From assembly GCA_903643055.1 (NCBI GenBank), contig CAHJWV010000017.1:1-7337 (forward strand): DNA of 7,337 bases. Direction: 5' to 3'. This DNA is from Burkholderiales bacterium (GTDB taxonomy: Bacteria; Pseudomonadota; Gammaproteobacteria; Burkholderiales; Burkholderiaceae). Under the pieces are notes generated by a model, which saw only the letters and a program-made list of their open reading frames with translations, was not told the DNA's origin and ran no database searches. Shown here in pieces: positions 1 to 6,025 of the stretch (its first letter is position 1; every line of letters starts with the position of its first letter). Position numbers and translations under genes: made by a program.

Positions 1-296
1 CCGCCACTTCCGCCGCCCTTGGGGCGCTCGATGCGGTCTCCACGCACGTATTCCTGATTGCCCGGGTGAACCATCTCCCGCTTACCGCCTTGGCCATGCC
101 CGAAAACCGGCTCGGCGATATCGCGTTTGGGGATGTGGATGTCTTCGCCCTGCGCCATGTCGCGAATGCCGCGCCCATCGACAGCCCGTTTCACCGCCTC
201 GCGAATCTGATCTTTATGGCGCCGCAAAAAGCGCTCACGGTTGCCGATGGATTTGTTCTTGCCCGCCAGGCGTCGATCAATGATCTGCTGCAGCAT
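1..296 (-). CDS. yeaH: YeaH/YhbH family protein (DUF444, UPF0229), N-terminal part
   Basis: Seen: the minus-strand reading frame from the ATG at 296 runs open to the window edge and encodes 98 residues, about a quarter of the roughly 420-residue family length. The protein opens with [19 protein letters not shown] and continues with [38 protein letters not shown] and a Gly-rich stretch beginning at [11 protein letters not shown]. This order is the hallmark of the YeaH family. The start is fixed by this family N-terminus and by an AGGAAGG ribosome binding site at 302-308, 5 nt upstream. Known of the family: the missing C-terminal part carries a von Willebrand factor A-like domain, and the gene is normally paired with the PrkA kinase and often with spoVR/ycgB. 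Its biochemical role is not established; E. coli YeaG and YeaH act together in the response to sustained nitrogen starvation. Inferred: expressed with prkA, which lies 126 bp upstream. Truncated only by the window edge. Confidence 0.93.
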   Translation of the reverse strand, partial: MLQQIIDRRLAGKNKSIGNRERFLRRHKDQIREAVKRAVDGRGIRDMAQGEDIHIPKRDIAEPVFGHGQGGKREMVHPGNQEYVRGDRIERPKGGGSG

Positions 297-365
297 GCCG
301 GCCTTCCTATGTTTGCCCAGCGATGAAAGGCACGCGGCACCTCCCGGGCGCATGAGCACCAGGAG

Positions 366-393
366 GCCCGGCCGGTTGGGTCACCGGCCGGGC
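366..393 (-). other. GC-rich intercistronic stem-loop between prkA and yeaH
   Basis: Seen: two perfect 10-nt complementary arms, GCCCGGCCGG (366-375) and CCGGCCGGGC (384-393), plus one more T-A pair at 376/383, leave a 6-nt loop. It starts 30 nt after the prkA stop and ends about 70 nt before the yeaH start. There is no T-run on either side, so a classical intrinsic terminator is not supported. Inferred: an mRNA-stabilising or processing element that sets the prkA:yeaH ratio, or a partial terminator. Confidence 0.6.
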
Positions 394-422
394 AGCAAAG
401 CTTCGCGGCCCAGCGGCTGTCA

Positions 423-2345
423 TCACGAACTCTTGCGGACGCGCAGATACCACTCGCACAGCAAGCGCACCTGCTTGGGCGTGTAGCCCTTCGCGACCAT
501 GCGGGTCACAAAGTCTTCATGCTTCTTCGCCTCATCAGCGCTGGCCTTGGCATTGAAGCTGATCACCGGCAGCAACTCTTCCGTATTCGAAAACATCTTC
601 TTCTCGATCACGGTACGCAGCTTTTCGTAGCTGGTCCATGCCGGGTTGTTGCCCGCGTTGTTGGCGCGAGCCCGCAGCACGAAGTTGACGATCTCGTTGC
701 GGAAGTCCTTCGGGTTGCTGATGCCTGCAGGCTTTTCGATCTTCTCCAGCTCGGCATTCAGGGAGCCGCGGTCAAAGACTTCACCAGTGTCGGTGTCGCG
801 GTATTCGTGGTCCTGAATCCAGTAGTCGGCATAGGTCACGTAGCGATCGAAGATGTTCTGGCCGTACTCACTGTAGCTTTCGAGGTAGGCGGTCTGAATC
901 TCTTTGCCGATGAACTCTGCATATTTGACGGCCAAGTGCTCCTTGATGAATGCCAGGTACTTCTGTTCGATCTCTGCCGGGAACTGTTCGCGCTCGATCT
1001 GCTGTTCAAGCACGTACATCAAGTGAACCGGGTTGGCTGCAACCTCGGTGCTGTCGAAGTTGAAGACCTTGGACAAAATCTTGAATGCGAAGCGCGTAGA
1101 CACGCCGCTCATGCCTTCATCGACCCCCGCATAGTCGCGGTATTCCTGGAAGCTCTTTGCGCGCGGGTCGGTGTCTTTGAGGTTCTCACCGTCGTACACC
1201 AGCATCTTGGAATAGAGGCTCGAATTCTCTGGTTCCTTCAATCGCGTGAGCGACGCGAACTGGCTCATCATCTTCAACGTACCCGGTGCGCAGGTGGCCT
1301 GCGCCAGCGACGAACTGCGCAACAGCTTCTCGTAGATCTTGACCTCTTCAGAGACTCGCAAGCAGTACGGCACCTTGACGATATAGATGCGATCGAGGAA
1401 AGCCTCGTTGTTCTTATTGTTGCGGAAGGTCTTCCATTCGCTTTCGTTGCTGTGAGCCAGCACGACGCCATCGAATGGAATCGCTCCGAAGCCTTCCGTG
1501 CCTTTGTAGTTGCCCTCCTGCGTCGCGGTCAGCAGCGGATGCAGCACCTTGATAGGCGCTTTGAACATTTCAACGAACTCCAGCAGGCCCTGGTTCGACA
1601 GGCACAAGCCGCCTGAATAGCTATAGGCATCGGGATCATCCTGCGCATAGGTTTCAAGCTTGCGGATATCGACCTTGCCGACCAAAGAACTGATGTCCTG
1701 GTTGTTCTCGTCACCCGGCTCGGTCTTGGCGATACCGACCTGCTTCAACACCGATGGGTAGCGTTTGACGACCTTGAACTTACGGATATCACCACCGTAT
1801 TCATCGAGCCGTTTGACGGCCCAGGGCGACAAGATGCGTTGGAGATAACGCCGTGGAATACCGTATTCCTTTTCGAGAATCGGCCCGTCCTCAATGGCAT
1901 CAAACAATCCCAGCGGCGACTCGTTTACCGGTGAGCCCTTAATGGCATAGAAAGGGACTTCCTGCATCAATGATTTCAGACGTTCTGCAATCGAAGATTT
2001 GCCCCCACCGACGGGGCCCAACAGATAGAGGATCTGCTTCTTTTCCTCCAACCCTTGTGCAGCATGTCTGAAATAAGACACCACTTGCTCAATGGCATCT
2101 TCCATGCCGTAGAACTCGGCGAAGGCCGGATAGATCTTGATGACCTTGTTCGCGAACAGACGCGACAGGCGCTGGTCATTGCGCGTGTCGATGGTCTGCG
2201 GCTCACCAATGGCGCGGAGCATTCGCTCGGCAGCAGTGGAATACGCAATCGGGTTGCGTTTGCACTCGGCGAGGTACTCCTCCAGGGAAAGTTCCTCTTC
2301 ACGCGTACGCTCAAAGCGAGCGGCAAAATGGCTGATCACGTCCAT
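423..2345 (-). CDS. prkA: PrkA-family serine protein kinase (YeaG)
   Basis: Encodes 640 residues, matching the E. coli YeaG length (about 644) and closely resembling it from end to end. Seen: an N-terminal PrkA/AAA+ region with the Walker A motif GPVGGGKS at residues 110-117 within ILYLLGPVGGGKSS; a GLLEFVEMFKAPIKVLHPLL block at 253-272 where the Walker B region of the family lies; the HSNESEW segment at 298-304 and NNEAFLDR at 312-319; and a long C-terminal PrkA domain with GKEIQTAYLESYSEYGQNIFDRY (479-501) and the ending CEWYLRVRKSS. Known: cytoplasmic kinase-like ATPase linked in enterobacteria to nitrogen starvation and general stress, and in Bacillus to sporulation; direct substrates are poorly defined. 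The ATG at 2345 is chosen because the N-terminus aligns with YeaG and an AGGAGGT site lies 4 nt upstream. It follows a 373-bp non-coding region with a near-consensus sigma-54 promoter and precedes yeaH. No truncation or missing motif is seen. Confidence 0.97.
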   Translation of the reverse strand: MDVISHFAARFERTREEELSLEEYLAECKRNPIAYSTAAERMLRAIGEPQTIDTRNDQRLSRLFANKVIKIYPAFAEFYGMEDAIEQVVSYFRHAAQGLEEKKQILYLLGPVGGGKSSIAERLKSLMQEVPFYAIKGSPVNESPLGLFDAIEDGPILEKEYGIPRRYLQRILSPWAVKRLDEYGGDIRKFKVVKRYPSVLKQVGIAKTEPGDENNQDISSLVGKVDIRKLETYAQDDPDAYSYSGGLCLSNQGLLEFVEMFKAPIKVLHPLLTATQEGNYKGTEGFGAIPFDGVVLAHSNESEWKTFRNNKNNEAFLDRIYIVKVPYCLRVSEEVKIYEKLLRSSSLAQATCAPGTLKMMSQFASLTRLKEPENSSLYSKMLVYDGENLKDTDPRAKSFQEYRDYAGVDEGMSGVSTRFAFKILSKVFNFDSTEVAANPVHLMYVLEQQIEREQFPAEIEQKYLAFIKEHLAVKYAEFIGKEIQTAYLESYSEYGQNIFDRYVTYADYWIQDHEYRDTDTGEVFDRGSLNAELEKIEKPAGISNPKDFRNEIVNFVLRARANNAGNNPAWTSYEKLRTVIEKKMFSNTEELLPVISFNAKASADEAKKHEDFVTRMVAKGYTPKQVRLLCEWYLRVRKSS

Positions 2346-2349
2346 GCTG

Positions 2350-2356
2350 ACCTCCT
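2350..2356 (-). promoter_or_regulatory. Strong Shine-Dalgarno site of prkA
   Basis: Seen: AGGAGGT on the minus strand, ending 4 nt before the prkA ATG. It is a perfect complement to the anti-SD core of 16S rRNA and the strongest ribosome binding site in the window; it decides the prkA start at 2345. Confidence 0.9.
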
Positions 2357-2409
2357 AGATATCAGGATGACGATGACAAGGGGCCACCTCGTTCACCGTC
2401 TGGGGAAGT

Positions 2410-2441
2410 TCTGATGAAGCCCTCTACAGGACTCCATCAGA
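2410..2441 (-). promoter_or_regulatory. Long stem-loop in the prkA 5' leader
   Basis: Seen: in minus-strand RNA, UCUGAUGGAGUCC (2441-2429) pairs along all 13 positions with GGGCUUCAUCAGA (2422-2410), two of the pairs being G-U, around a 6-nt loop (UGUAGA). Beyond a single C/A mismatch the stem continues with AAG/CUU. G-U pairs that keep the RNA helix while breaking DNA symmetry point to an RNA rather than a DNA element. It starts about 105 nt after the predicted sigma-54 start site and ends 64 nt before the prkA ATG. No T-run follows, so it is not a standard terminator. Inferred role: leader regulation or mRNA stability. Confidence 0.6.
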
Positions 2442-2556
2442 GCTTTCCTTGGTGTCAGCTACTCACGCCTAAGCCTCGTTCATTGTGAGATCAATCATCC
2501 GTTGATTAGAAGAGGAATATCACCGCTGTTCATAGTTTGCATGGGTACTTGCACTC

Positions 2557-2572
2557 AGCAAGTAGTGTGCCC
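2557..2572 (-). promoter_or_regulatory. Sigma-54 (RpoN) -24/-12 promoter of prkA
   Basis: Seen: GGGCACACTACTTGCT on the minus strand. Against the known consensus TGGCAC-N5-TTGCW it differs only at the first base, and the invariant GG (-24) and GC (-12) have correct spacing. The predicted start site is an A at about 2546, giving a leader of about 200 nt before prkA. Known: the E. coli yeaGH operon is under sigma-54/NtrC control, so a sigma-54 site here agrees with the gene it precedes. A perfect CTTGC-N5-GCAAG inverted repeat (2548-2562) overlaps the -12 element. Not tested experimentally. Confidence 0.8.
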
Positions 2573-2613
2573 CTGCGGGCCCATCGTTAAACAAAGCGCT
2601 CCTTCAATGAGCC

Positions 2614-2627
2614 TGCCTCGAAAGGCA
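2614..2627 (-). other. Small UUCG-loop hairpin downstream of parB
   Basis: Seen: TGCCT and AGGCA arms flank TTCG in the minus-strand reading. It lies about 92 nt after the parB stop and about 75 bp upstream of the predicted prkA start site. It has no T-run. It could mark the 3' end of parB mRNA or be part of the prkA promoter architecture; evidence is thin. Confidence 0.3.
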
Positions 2628-2645
2628 AAGTTCCTCATGGAATGT

Positions 2646-2673
2646 GCTGTCAACCAAGGTCTCATCAGACAGC
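2646..2673. promoter_or_regulatory. Inverted repeat at enhancer distance from the sigma-54 promoter
   Basis: Seen: GCTGTC (2646-2651) and GACAGC (2668-2673) are perfect inverted arms with centres 22 bp apart, about two helical turns. The centre is about 113 bp upstream of the predicted prkA transcription start, where bacterial enhancer-binding proteins usually bind. It does not match the NtrC site consensus. Role inferred from position only; 6-nt arms can occur by chance. Confidence 0.3.
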
Positions 2674-2718
2674 TTTGCTTATCTATCCGAGGCCTCTGCA
2701 TGGAAACCATACGCGAAC

Positions 2719-3612
2719 TCATGCGTTCGACAAACCCAGTTTTTCCAGCAGGCCATTGAGCTCATCGAGCGAGCCGAATTGAATCGCCACTTCACCTTGT
2801 TCACCGCGCTTGGTTCGCTTCTTCATGCGGATGTCGACCTGAGCCGTCAGCACATCTGACAACTCTTCTTCAATACGCGCAATATCGCGCGGTTTCTCTT
2901 TCGCTATGCGCAGCAGGGGCTTTTGCCGTGACGAGGTGGCCTTCGCCACCAACCGCTCGGCTTCGCGAACACTGAGTTTTTTGCCGACGATTTCGGTGGC
3001 GCTGAGGATTTGCTGTGCGCCCTCCAAAGGCAGCAAGGCCCGCGCATGGCCCATGTCGATGTCACCGGCCATCAACATTTGTTGTACTGGTTCAGCGAGA
3101 TTGAGCAAGCGAAGCAGGTTGCTTGCTGCACTGCGGGAGCGGCCTACCGCTTGTGCGGCCTGTTCGTGTGTCAGGCTGAATTCATTGACGAGCCGGGCGA
3201 TGCCTTGCGCCTCCTCCAAGGGGTTGAGATCTTCACGCTGAATGTTCTCGATGAGCGCCATCGCTGCGGCGGCTTCATCGGGCACTTCCTTGACCAACAC
3301 CGGGACTTCATCGAGACCGGCCAGCTTGGCCGCGCGTGTTCGGCGTTCGCCGGCAATGATCTCGTATTGGTTCAAACCCACAGGTCGCACCAGCACTGGC
3401 TGCATGATCCCTTGGGCTTTGATGCTTTCGGCCAGCTCATAGAGCGAGCCTTCGTCCATGCGCGTACGTGGCTGGTACTTGCCAGGTTGAAGCTGCGAGA
3501 GCTTCAGCGTACGAGGCAAGCCGTCAGATGCAGAAGAAGGGTTGTCGCTGACTTTGGGGCCGAGCAGCGCTTCGAGGCCCAGGCCGAGGCCTTTGGGTTT
3601 CTTGGTGACCAT
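2719..3612 (-). CDS. parB: Chromosome-partitioning protein ParB
   Basis: Encodes 297 residues, normal for chromosomal ParB/Spo0J. Role: binds parS near the origin, uses CTP to clamp and spread on DNA, loads SMC and stimulates ParA ATPase. Seen: N-terminal GLGLGLEALLG (residues 8-18), the ParA-contacting segment; N-terminal CTPase domain with IIAGERRTRAA (85-95) and ENIQREDLNPLEEA (122-135); a helix-turn-helix at about 147-170 (LTHEQAAQAVGRSRSAASNL); MGHARALL (187-194); and a C-terminal dimerisation domain at about 245-293. The ATG at 3612 fits the family N-terminus, though no good Shine-Dalgarno site is seen. It starts 28 nt after the hydrolase stop, so the two are probably co-transcribed and possibly translationally linked. 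Odd: residue 11 is Leu (codon CTG, 3580-3582) where characterised homologues have a basic Arg or Lys in GLGR/KG. It is separated from parA by argC. Confidence 0.97.
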   Translation of the reverse strand: MVTKKPKGLGLGLEALLGPKVSDNPSSASDGLPRTLKLSQLQPGKYQPRTRMDEGSLYELAESIKAQGIMQPVLVRPVGLNQYEIIAGERRTRAAKLAGLDEVPVLVKEVPDEAAAAMALIENIQREDLNPLEEAQGIARLVNEFSLTHEQAAQAVGRSRSAASNLLRLLNLAEPVQQMLMAGDIDMGHARALLPLEGAQQILSATEIVGKKLSVREAERLVAKATSSRQKPLLRIAKEKPRDIARIEEELSDVLTAQVDIRMKKRTKRGEQGEVAIQFGSLDELNGLLEKLGLSNA

Positions 3613-3640
3613 TCGCGCATTCTGGCCGATCGTGCGTTGC

Positions 3641-4210
3641 TTAACGCGCCGCGGCCATTAGCGCCTTCAGCATCTCCCGTCCTTGGGGCCAATCGCCCAG
3701 GCCCGAGTCTCCGTTGATGTGCCCACGCGCGCCAATAGAGACAAAGTCGCTGCCCCAAGCCTCTGCCATGTCTGACGCCCGCTCGGGCGTGCAATACGGA
3801 TCATTGGTGCTGGCAATCGCCGTGCTGCGAAACGGCAGACGCGTGCGCAGGATCGGGCGCCAAGTGGGCAGGTGAATCGGCGAGGCGTCGCTTTCGATGT
3901 CGGGTGGCGCCACCAGCAGGGCCGCACACACCCGCTCGGTGTGGCGCGAATGCGAAGCCCAGGCCGTCACCAGATGGCAACCCAGGCTGTGTGCAACCAG
4001 CACCGCCGGCGCATCAGTTGACAGCAGTTCTTCTTCCAAACGAGCCATCCAGTCGCCTCGTTTGGGCCATTGCCAATCATCTTGTTCAACACGGTGATCG
4101 GCATACAGGCGCTCCCATGCGGTCTGCCAATGGGCTTCACCCGAGTTCTGCCAGCCGGGAAGCAGCAGCACGCGCGGTGCAGCGATCGAGGAAACAGCGG
4201 CGTTTGTCAT
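3641..4210 (-). CDS. RBBP9/YdeN-family alpha/beta serine hydrolase
   Basis: Encodes 189 residues, the usual size of the small RBBP9/YdeN hydrolases (Ser_hydrolase family). Seen: N-terminal VLLLPGWQNSGEAHWQTAWE (residues 14-33), typical of the family; nucleophile elbow AHSLG with Ser75; Asp137 in ASTNDPYC; and His164 in GARGHINGDSGLGDWPQG. The catalytic triad is therefore complete. No signal peptide is seen, so it is probably cytoplasmic. Known: family members are serine hydrolases, and human RBBP9 has aminopeptidase activity; bacterial substrates are mostly unknown, so no specific substrate is claimed. It starts 59 bp from the divergent argC start and ends 28 bp before parB, so the promoter that drives it probably also drives parB. 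The ATG at 4210 has only a weak AAGGA about 13 nt upstream. Why a hydrolase travels with parB is not clear from the sequence. Confidence 0.9.
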   Translation of the reverse strand: MTNAAVSSIAAPRVLLLPGWQNSGEAHWQTAWERLYADHRVEQDDWQWPKRGDWMARLEEELLSTDAPAVLVAHSLGCHLVTAWASHSRHTERVCAALLVAPPDIESDASPIHLPTWRPILRTRLPFRSTAIASTNDPYCTPERASDMAEAWGSDFVSIGARGHINGDSGLGDWPQGREMLKALMAAAR

Positions 4211-4269
4211 GAGCGTGGCTTATCCTTCGCGTTCTTCGAATTGGGCATTGCAGCAAAGAGGTGAAGCAG
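4211..4269. promoter_or_regulatory. Divergent intergenic region, hydrolase-parB / argC
   Basis: These 59 bp must hold, or lie next to, the promoters of both divergent units, yet no convincing -35/-10 pair is seen on either strand; parts may lie inside the flanking genes. The plus strand carries GAGGTG (4258-4263), 6 nt before the argC ATG, which sets that start. A GTG at 4261 lies within this ribosome binding site and is not the likely start. No ArgR-like operator was recognised. Confidence 0.5.
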
Positions 4270-5211
4270 ATGAAACATCGGGTGTTCGTGGACGGACAAG
4301 AAGGCACGACCGGACTTCGCATCAACGAGTATCTGGCGAACCGCACGGACATCGAAGTGTTGCGCATTGATGCTGAGCGTCGCAAAGACGCCGCAGAGCG
4401 TGCACGCCTGCTGAACGCCGCCGACGTCGCGTTTTTGTGCCTGCCCGATGGAGCGGCCCGTGAGGCGGTTGCGTTGGTGACCAACCCGAAGACTTGCGTC
4501 ATCGACGCCAGCACGGCCCATCGCATTCAGGAAGGTTGGGCGTTTGGCTTGCCCGAATTGGCGGCGGATCAACGCGACAAGATTCGCCAAAGCAAGCGCA
4601 TTGCGAACCCGGGTTGCCATGCCAGCGCATTCATCTTGTTGATGCGTCCCCTGGTAGATGCAGGCTGGGTGCCTAAAGCGCTGCCGATCAGCGCCACGTC
4701 AATCACCGGTTATTCCGGCGGCGGGAAGAAGATGATCGAGCAGTACCAAGCTGGTGGTGATGCGCGCCTGGAGTCACCACGCCCTTACGGCCTGACGCTT
4801 TCGCACAAACACATTCCCGAAATGATGGTCCATTCCGGGCTTCAGACGAAGCCGGTGTTCTTGCCGATCGTTGGCAACTTCCTGAAGGGGCTGGCCGTGA
4901 GCGTGCCTCTGCATTTCTCTCAGTTGAAGGCGGGGGTTTCTGCCGAGCATCTGCACGATGCACTGGCGCAACGCTATGAAGGGGAACGCTTCATTCGCGT
5001 AATGCCGCTGGGCGATTCAGCCACGTTGGAAGAAGGCTTCTTCGACGTCCAAGCCAGCAACGACACCAACCGTGTGGATCTCTTCGTGTTTGCCACCGAA
5101 GGGCAGGCCGTGTTGATTGCGCGGCTCGACAACCTGGGCAAGGGGGCCAGCGGTGCGGCAGTGCAGTCGATGAATGTGCACCTGGGCGTCGACGAAAGCA
5201 TCGGCCTCTGA
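4270..5211 (+). CDS. argC: N-acetyl-gamma-glutamyl-phosphate reductase, short type
   Basis: Catalyses the NADPH-dependent reduction of N-acetylglutamyl 5-phosphate to the semialdehyde, the third step of arginine biosynthesis, in the cytoplasm. Encodes 313 residues, matching the shorter of the two known ArgC types (about 310 versus about 345). Seen: N-terminal nucleotide-binding segment [18 protein letters not shown] (residues 5-22); FLCLPDGAA (55-63); catalytic Cys116 in [22 protein letters not shown] (145-156); catalytic-type His181 in [10 protein letters not shown]; and C-terminal [12 protein letters not shown] (291-302). The ATG at 4270 is preferred to the GTG at 4261 because it begins the family N-terminus and has GAGGTG 6 nt upstream. 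It is the only plus-strand gene, set between the parA-GNAT and hydrolase-parB units: divergent from one, convergent with the other, with 16 bp between stops. It stands alone with no other arginine gene nearby; a second, long-type argC elsewhere in the genome is possible. Confidence 0.95.
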   Translation: MKHRVFVDGQEGTTGLRINEYLANRTDIEVLRIDAERRKDAAERARLLNAADVAFLCLPDGAAREAVALVTNPKTCVIDASTAHRIQEGWAFGLPELAADQRDKIRQSKRIANPGCHASAFILLMRPLVDAGWVPKALPISATSITGYSGGGKKMIEQYQAGGDARLESPRPYGLTLSHKHIPEMMVHSGLQTKPVFLPIVGNFLKGLAVSVPLHFSQLKAGVSAEHLHDALAQRYEGERFIRVMPLGDSATLEEGFFDVQASNDTNRVDLFVFATEGQAVLIARLDNLGKGASGAAVQSMNVHLGVDESIGL

Positions 5212-5220
5212 CGCCGATGC
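5198..5220. terminator. Stem-loop shared by convergent argC and GNAT genes
   Basis: Seen: perfect 8-nt inverted arms GCATCGGC (5198-5205) and GCCGATGC (5213-5220) around a 7-nt loop that contains the argC stop codon. Read on the minus strand the hairpin is followed by a short TTTCGT, a minimal U-run; on the plus strand there is none. Its place between two converging stops suggests a bidirectional terminator, better formed for the GNAT transcript. Confidence 0.5.
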
Positions 5221-5227
5221 GGCGATC

Positions 5228-6025
5228 TCAGGCCGCAGAGGGATCGCGGGTTCGATAGTGGTAGGCGTAGCCGTCGGCAAAGCCCAGGCGGTGATAGACG
5301 GCACGCGCCGCGTGGTTATCGCCCTCGACCTGCAGATAGGCCTGCCGGGCGCCGCGCGAAGCGGCCTCGGCCAGCAGATGTTCACACAAGCGGCGCGCAT
5401 GCCCCTGGCCCCGCGCTGACAGCGCAGTGAACACGTCGTAGAGGCCCACAACGTCGGCTTCCAGCGCGAATTGGCCGCAGGCCTTCACATCACCCCCGAC
5501 ACGCAGTTCGAACGCGCTGAAGGGCACCGGTGCGTTCGCCAACCGCTCGGCATGCGCTTGGCGTTGCGATAAGGGCGAGCCTCGAAGTGCACCGATGCGT
5601 TGGGCGAAGGCTTCCAGGCCGATGGCGTGGATCGACACGCTATCGGGAAGTGGTGAGGCCGTTGTGACGCCAAGCCCGGCCAGCAGCATCACCCGCGTGT
5701 CGTCCATTCGATGCAGCCCCATGGCCGCCAATGTGTCGTCCAGGCCCGAAGGCTGAGTGAATGGCGTAACGCGCACGATCATCGGCAGCTTGGCTTGCGC
5801 ATAAACCTGTTCACAGCGCGCCAGCCGTTCTTCGATCGGCAACCAGCCATCGGCAACCGCATTGATGCAGCGTGCGCGCTTGGCCTTGCCTGCTGAAAAG
5901 CGCACCAGCCAGCCATCGAGCCAGCGCTGCTGGGGTGGGGCGCTGGCATTCAAACCCGCGTCTTCAACGCGCGAAAGCAGCGCTGTTGTGAAGCGTCCTG
6001 AAGCGGCGCCTTGCGTGCGAATCAT
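5228..6025 (-). CDS. GNAT-family N-acetyltransferase
   Basis: Encodes 265 residues. Seen: a C-terminal GNAT domain at about 170-258 with VVGLYDVFTALSARGQGHARRL (192-213), where RGQGHA is the acetyl-CoA pyrophosphate-binding Q/R-x-x-G-x-G/A motif, and NHAARAVYHRLGF (237-249), the usual motif B. The N-terminal 130 residues carry WLDGWLVRFSAGKAKRARCINAV (35-57) and MIVRVTPF, a pattern seen in two-part GNAT proteins whose first half resembles a degenerate acetyltransferase fold. The substrate cannot be read from sequence. The ATG overlaps the parA stop as ATGA (6022-6025), with no clear Shine-Dalgarno site, so translation is probably coupled to parA. It ends 16 bp from the argC stop. No membrane segment or signal peptide is apparent. 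The association with parA may be positional only. Confidence 0.9.
   Translation of the reverse strand: MIRTQGAASGRFTTALLSRVEDAGLNASAPPQQRWLDGWLVRFSAGKAKRARCINAVADGWLPIEERLARCEQVYAQAKLPMIVRVTPFTQPSGLDDTLAAMGLHRMDDTRVMLLAGLGVTTASPLPDSVSIHAIGLEAFAQRIGALRGSPLSQRQAHAERLANAPVPFSAFELRVGGDVKACGQFALEADVVGLYDVFTALSARGQGHARRLCEHLLAEAASRGARQAYLQVEGDNHAARAVYHRLGFADGYAYHYRTRDPSAA

Larger units (their letters stand above)
2346..2718. other. 373-bp gene-free region: parB 3' side and prkA control region
   Basis: No convincing protein-coding gene is seen. Reading in the prkA direction (minus strand) it holds, in order: a 6-nt inverted repeat with 16-nt spacer (2646-2673), a small TGCCT/AGGCA hairpin with UUCG loop (2614-2627), a sigma-54-type promoter (2557-2572), a long stem-loop (2410-2441) overlapping a possible 14-codon leader ORF (2393-2437), and a strong Shine-Dalgarno site. 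No clear intrinsic terminator for parB (hairpin plus T-run) was found. Confidence 0.7.

Noticed and set aside
519..1616. 365-codon plus-strand open frame antisense to prkA
   Set aside because: It mirrors prkA in the opposite frame, has no recognisable family motif, and its length follows from codon bias of the opposing gene in GC-rich DNA.
2500..2542. Leaderless 15-codon frame from the ATG at 2542, just after the predicted prkA start site
   Set aside because: No ribosome binding site and too short to judge; chance is the simplest explanation.
2648..2653. TTGACA as a sigma-70 -35 box for prkA on the minus strand
   Set aside because: No acceptable -10 box occurs 16-18 bp downstream; the hexamer overlaps the inverted repeat at 2646-2673.
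2502..2759. 85-codon plus-strand frame in the parB-prkA gap
   Set aside because: No good ribosome binding site, no recognisable domain, and it covers the sigma-54 promoter and the parB 3' end.
3010..3717. 235-codon plus-strand frame antisense to parB
   Set aside because: A shadow of parB; no known family features.
4261..4269. GTG start of argC
   Set aside because: It lies inside the GAGGTG ribosome binding site of the better ATG at 4270.
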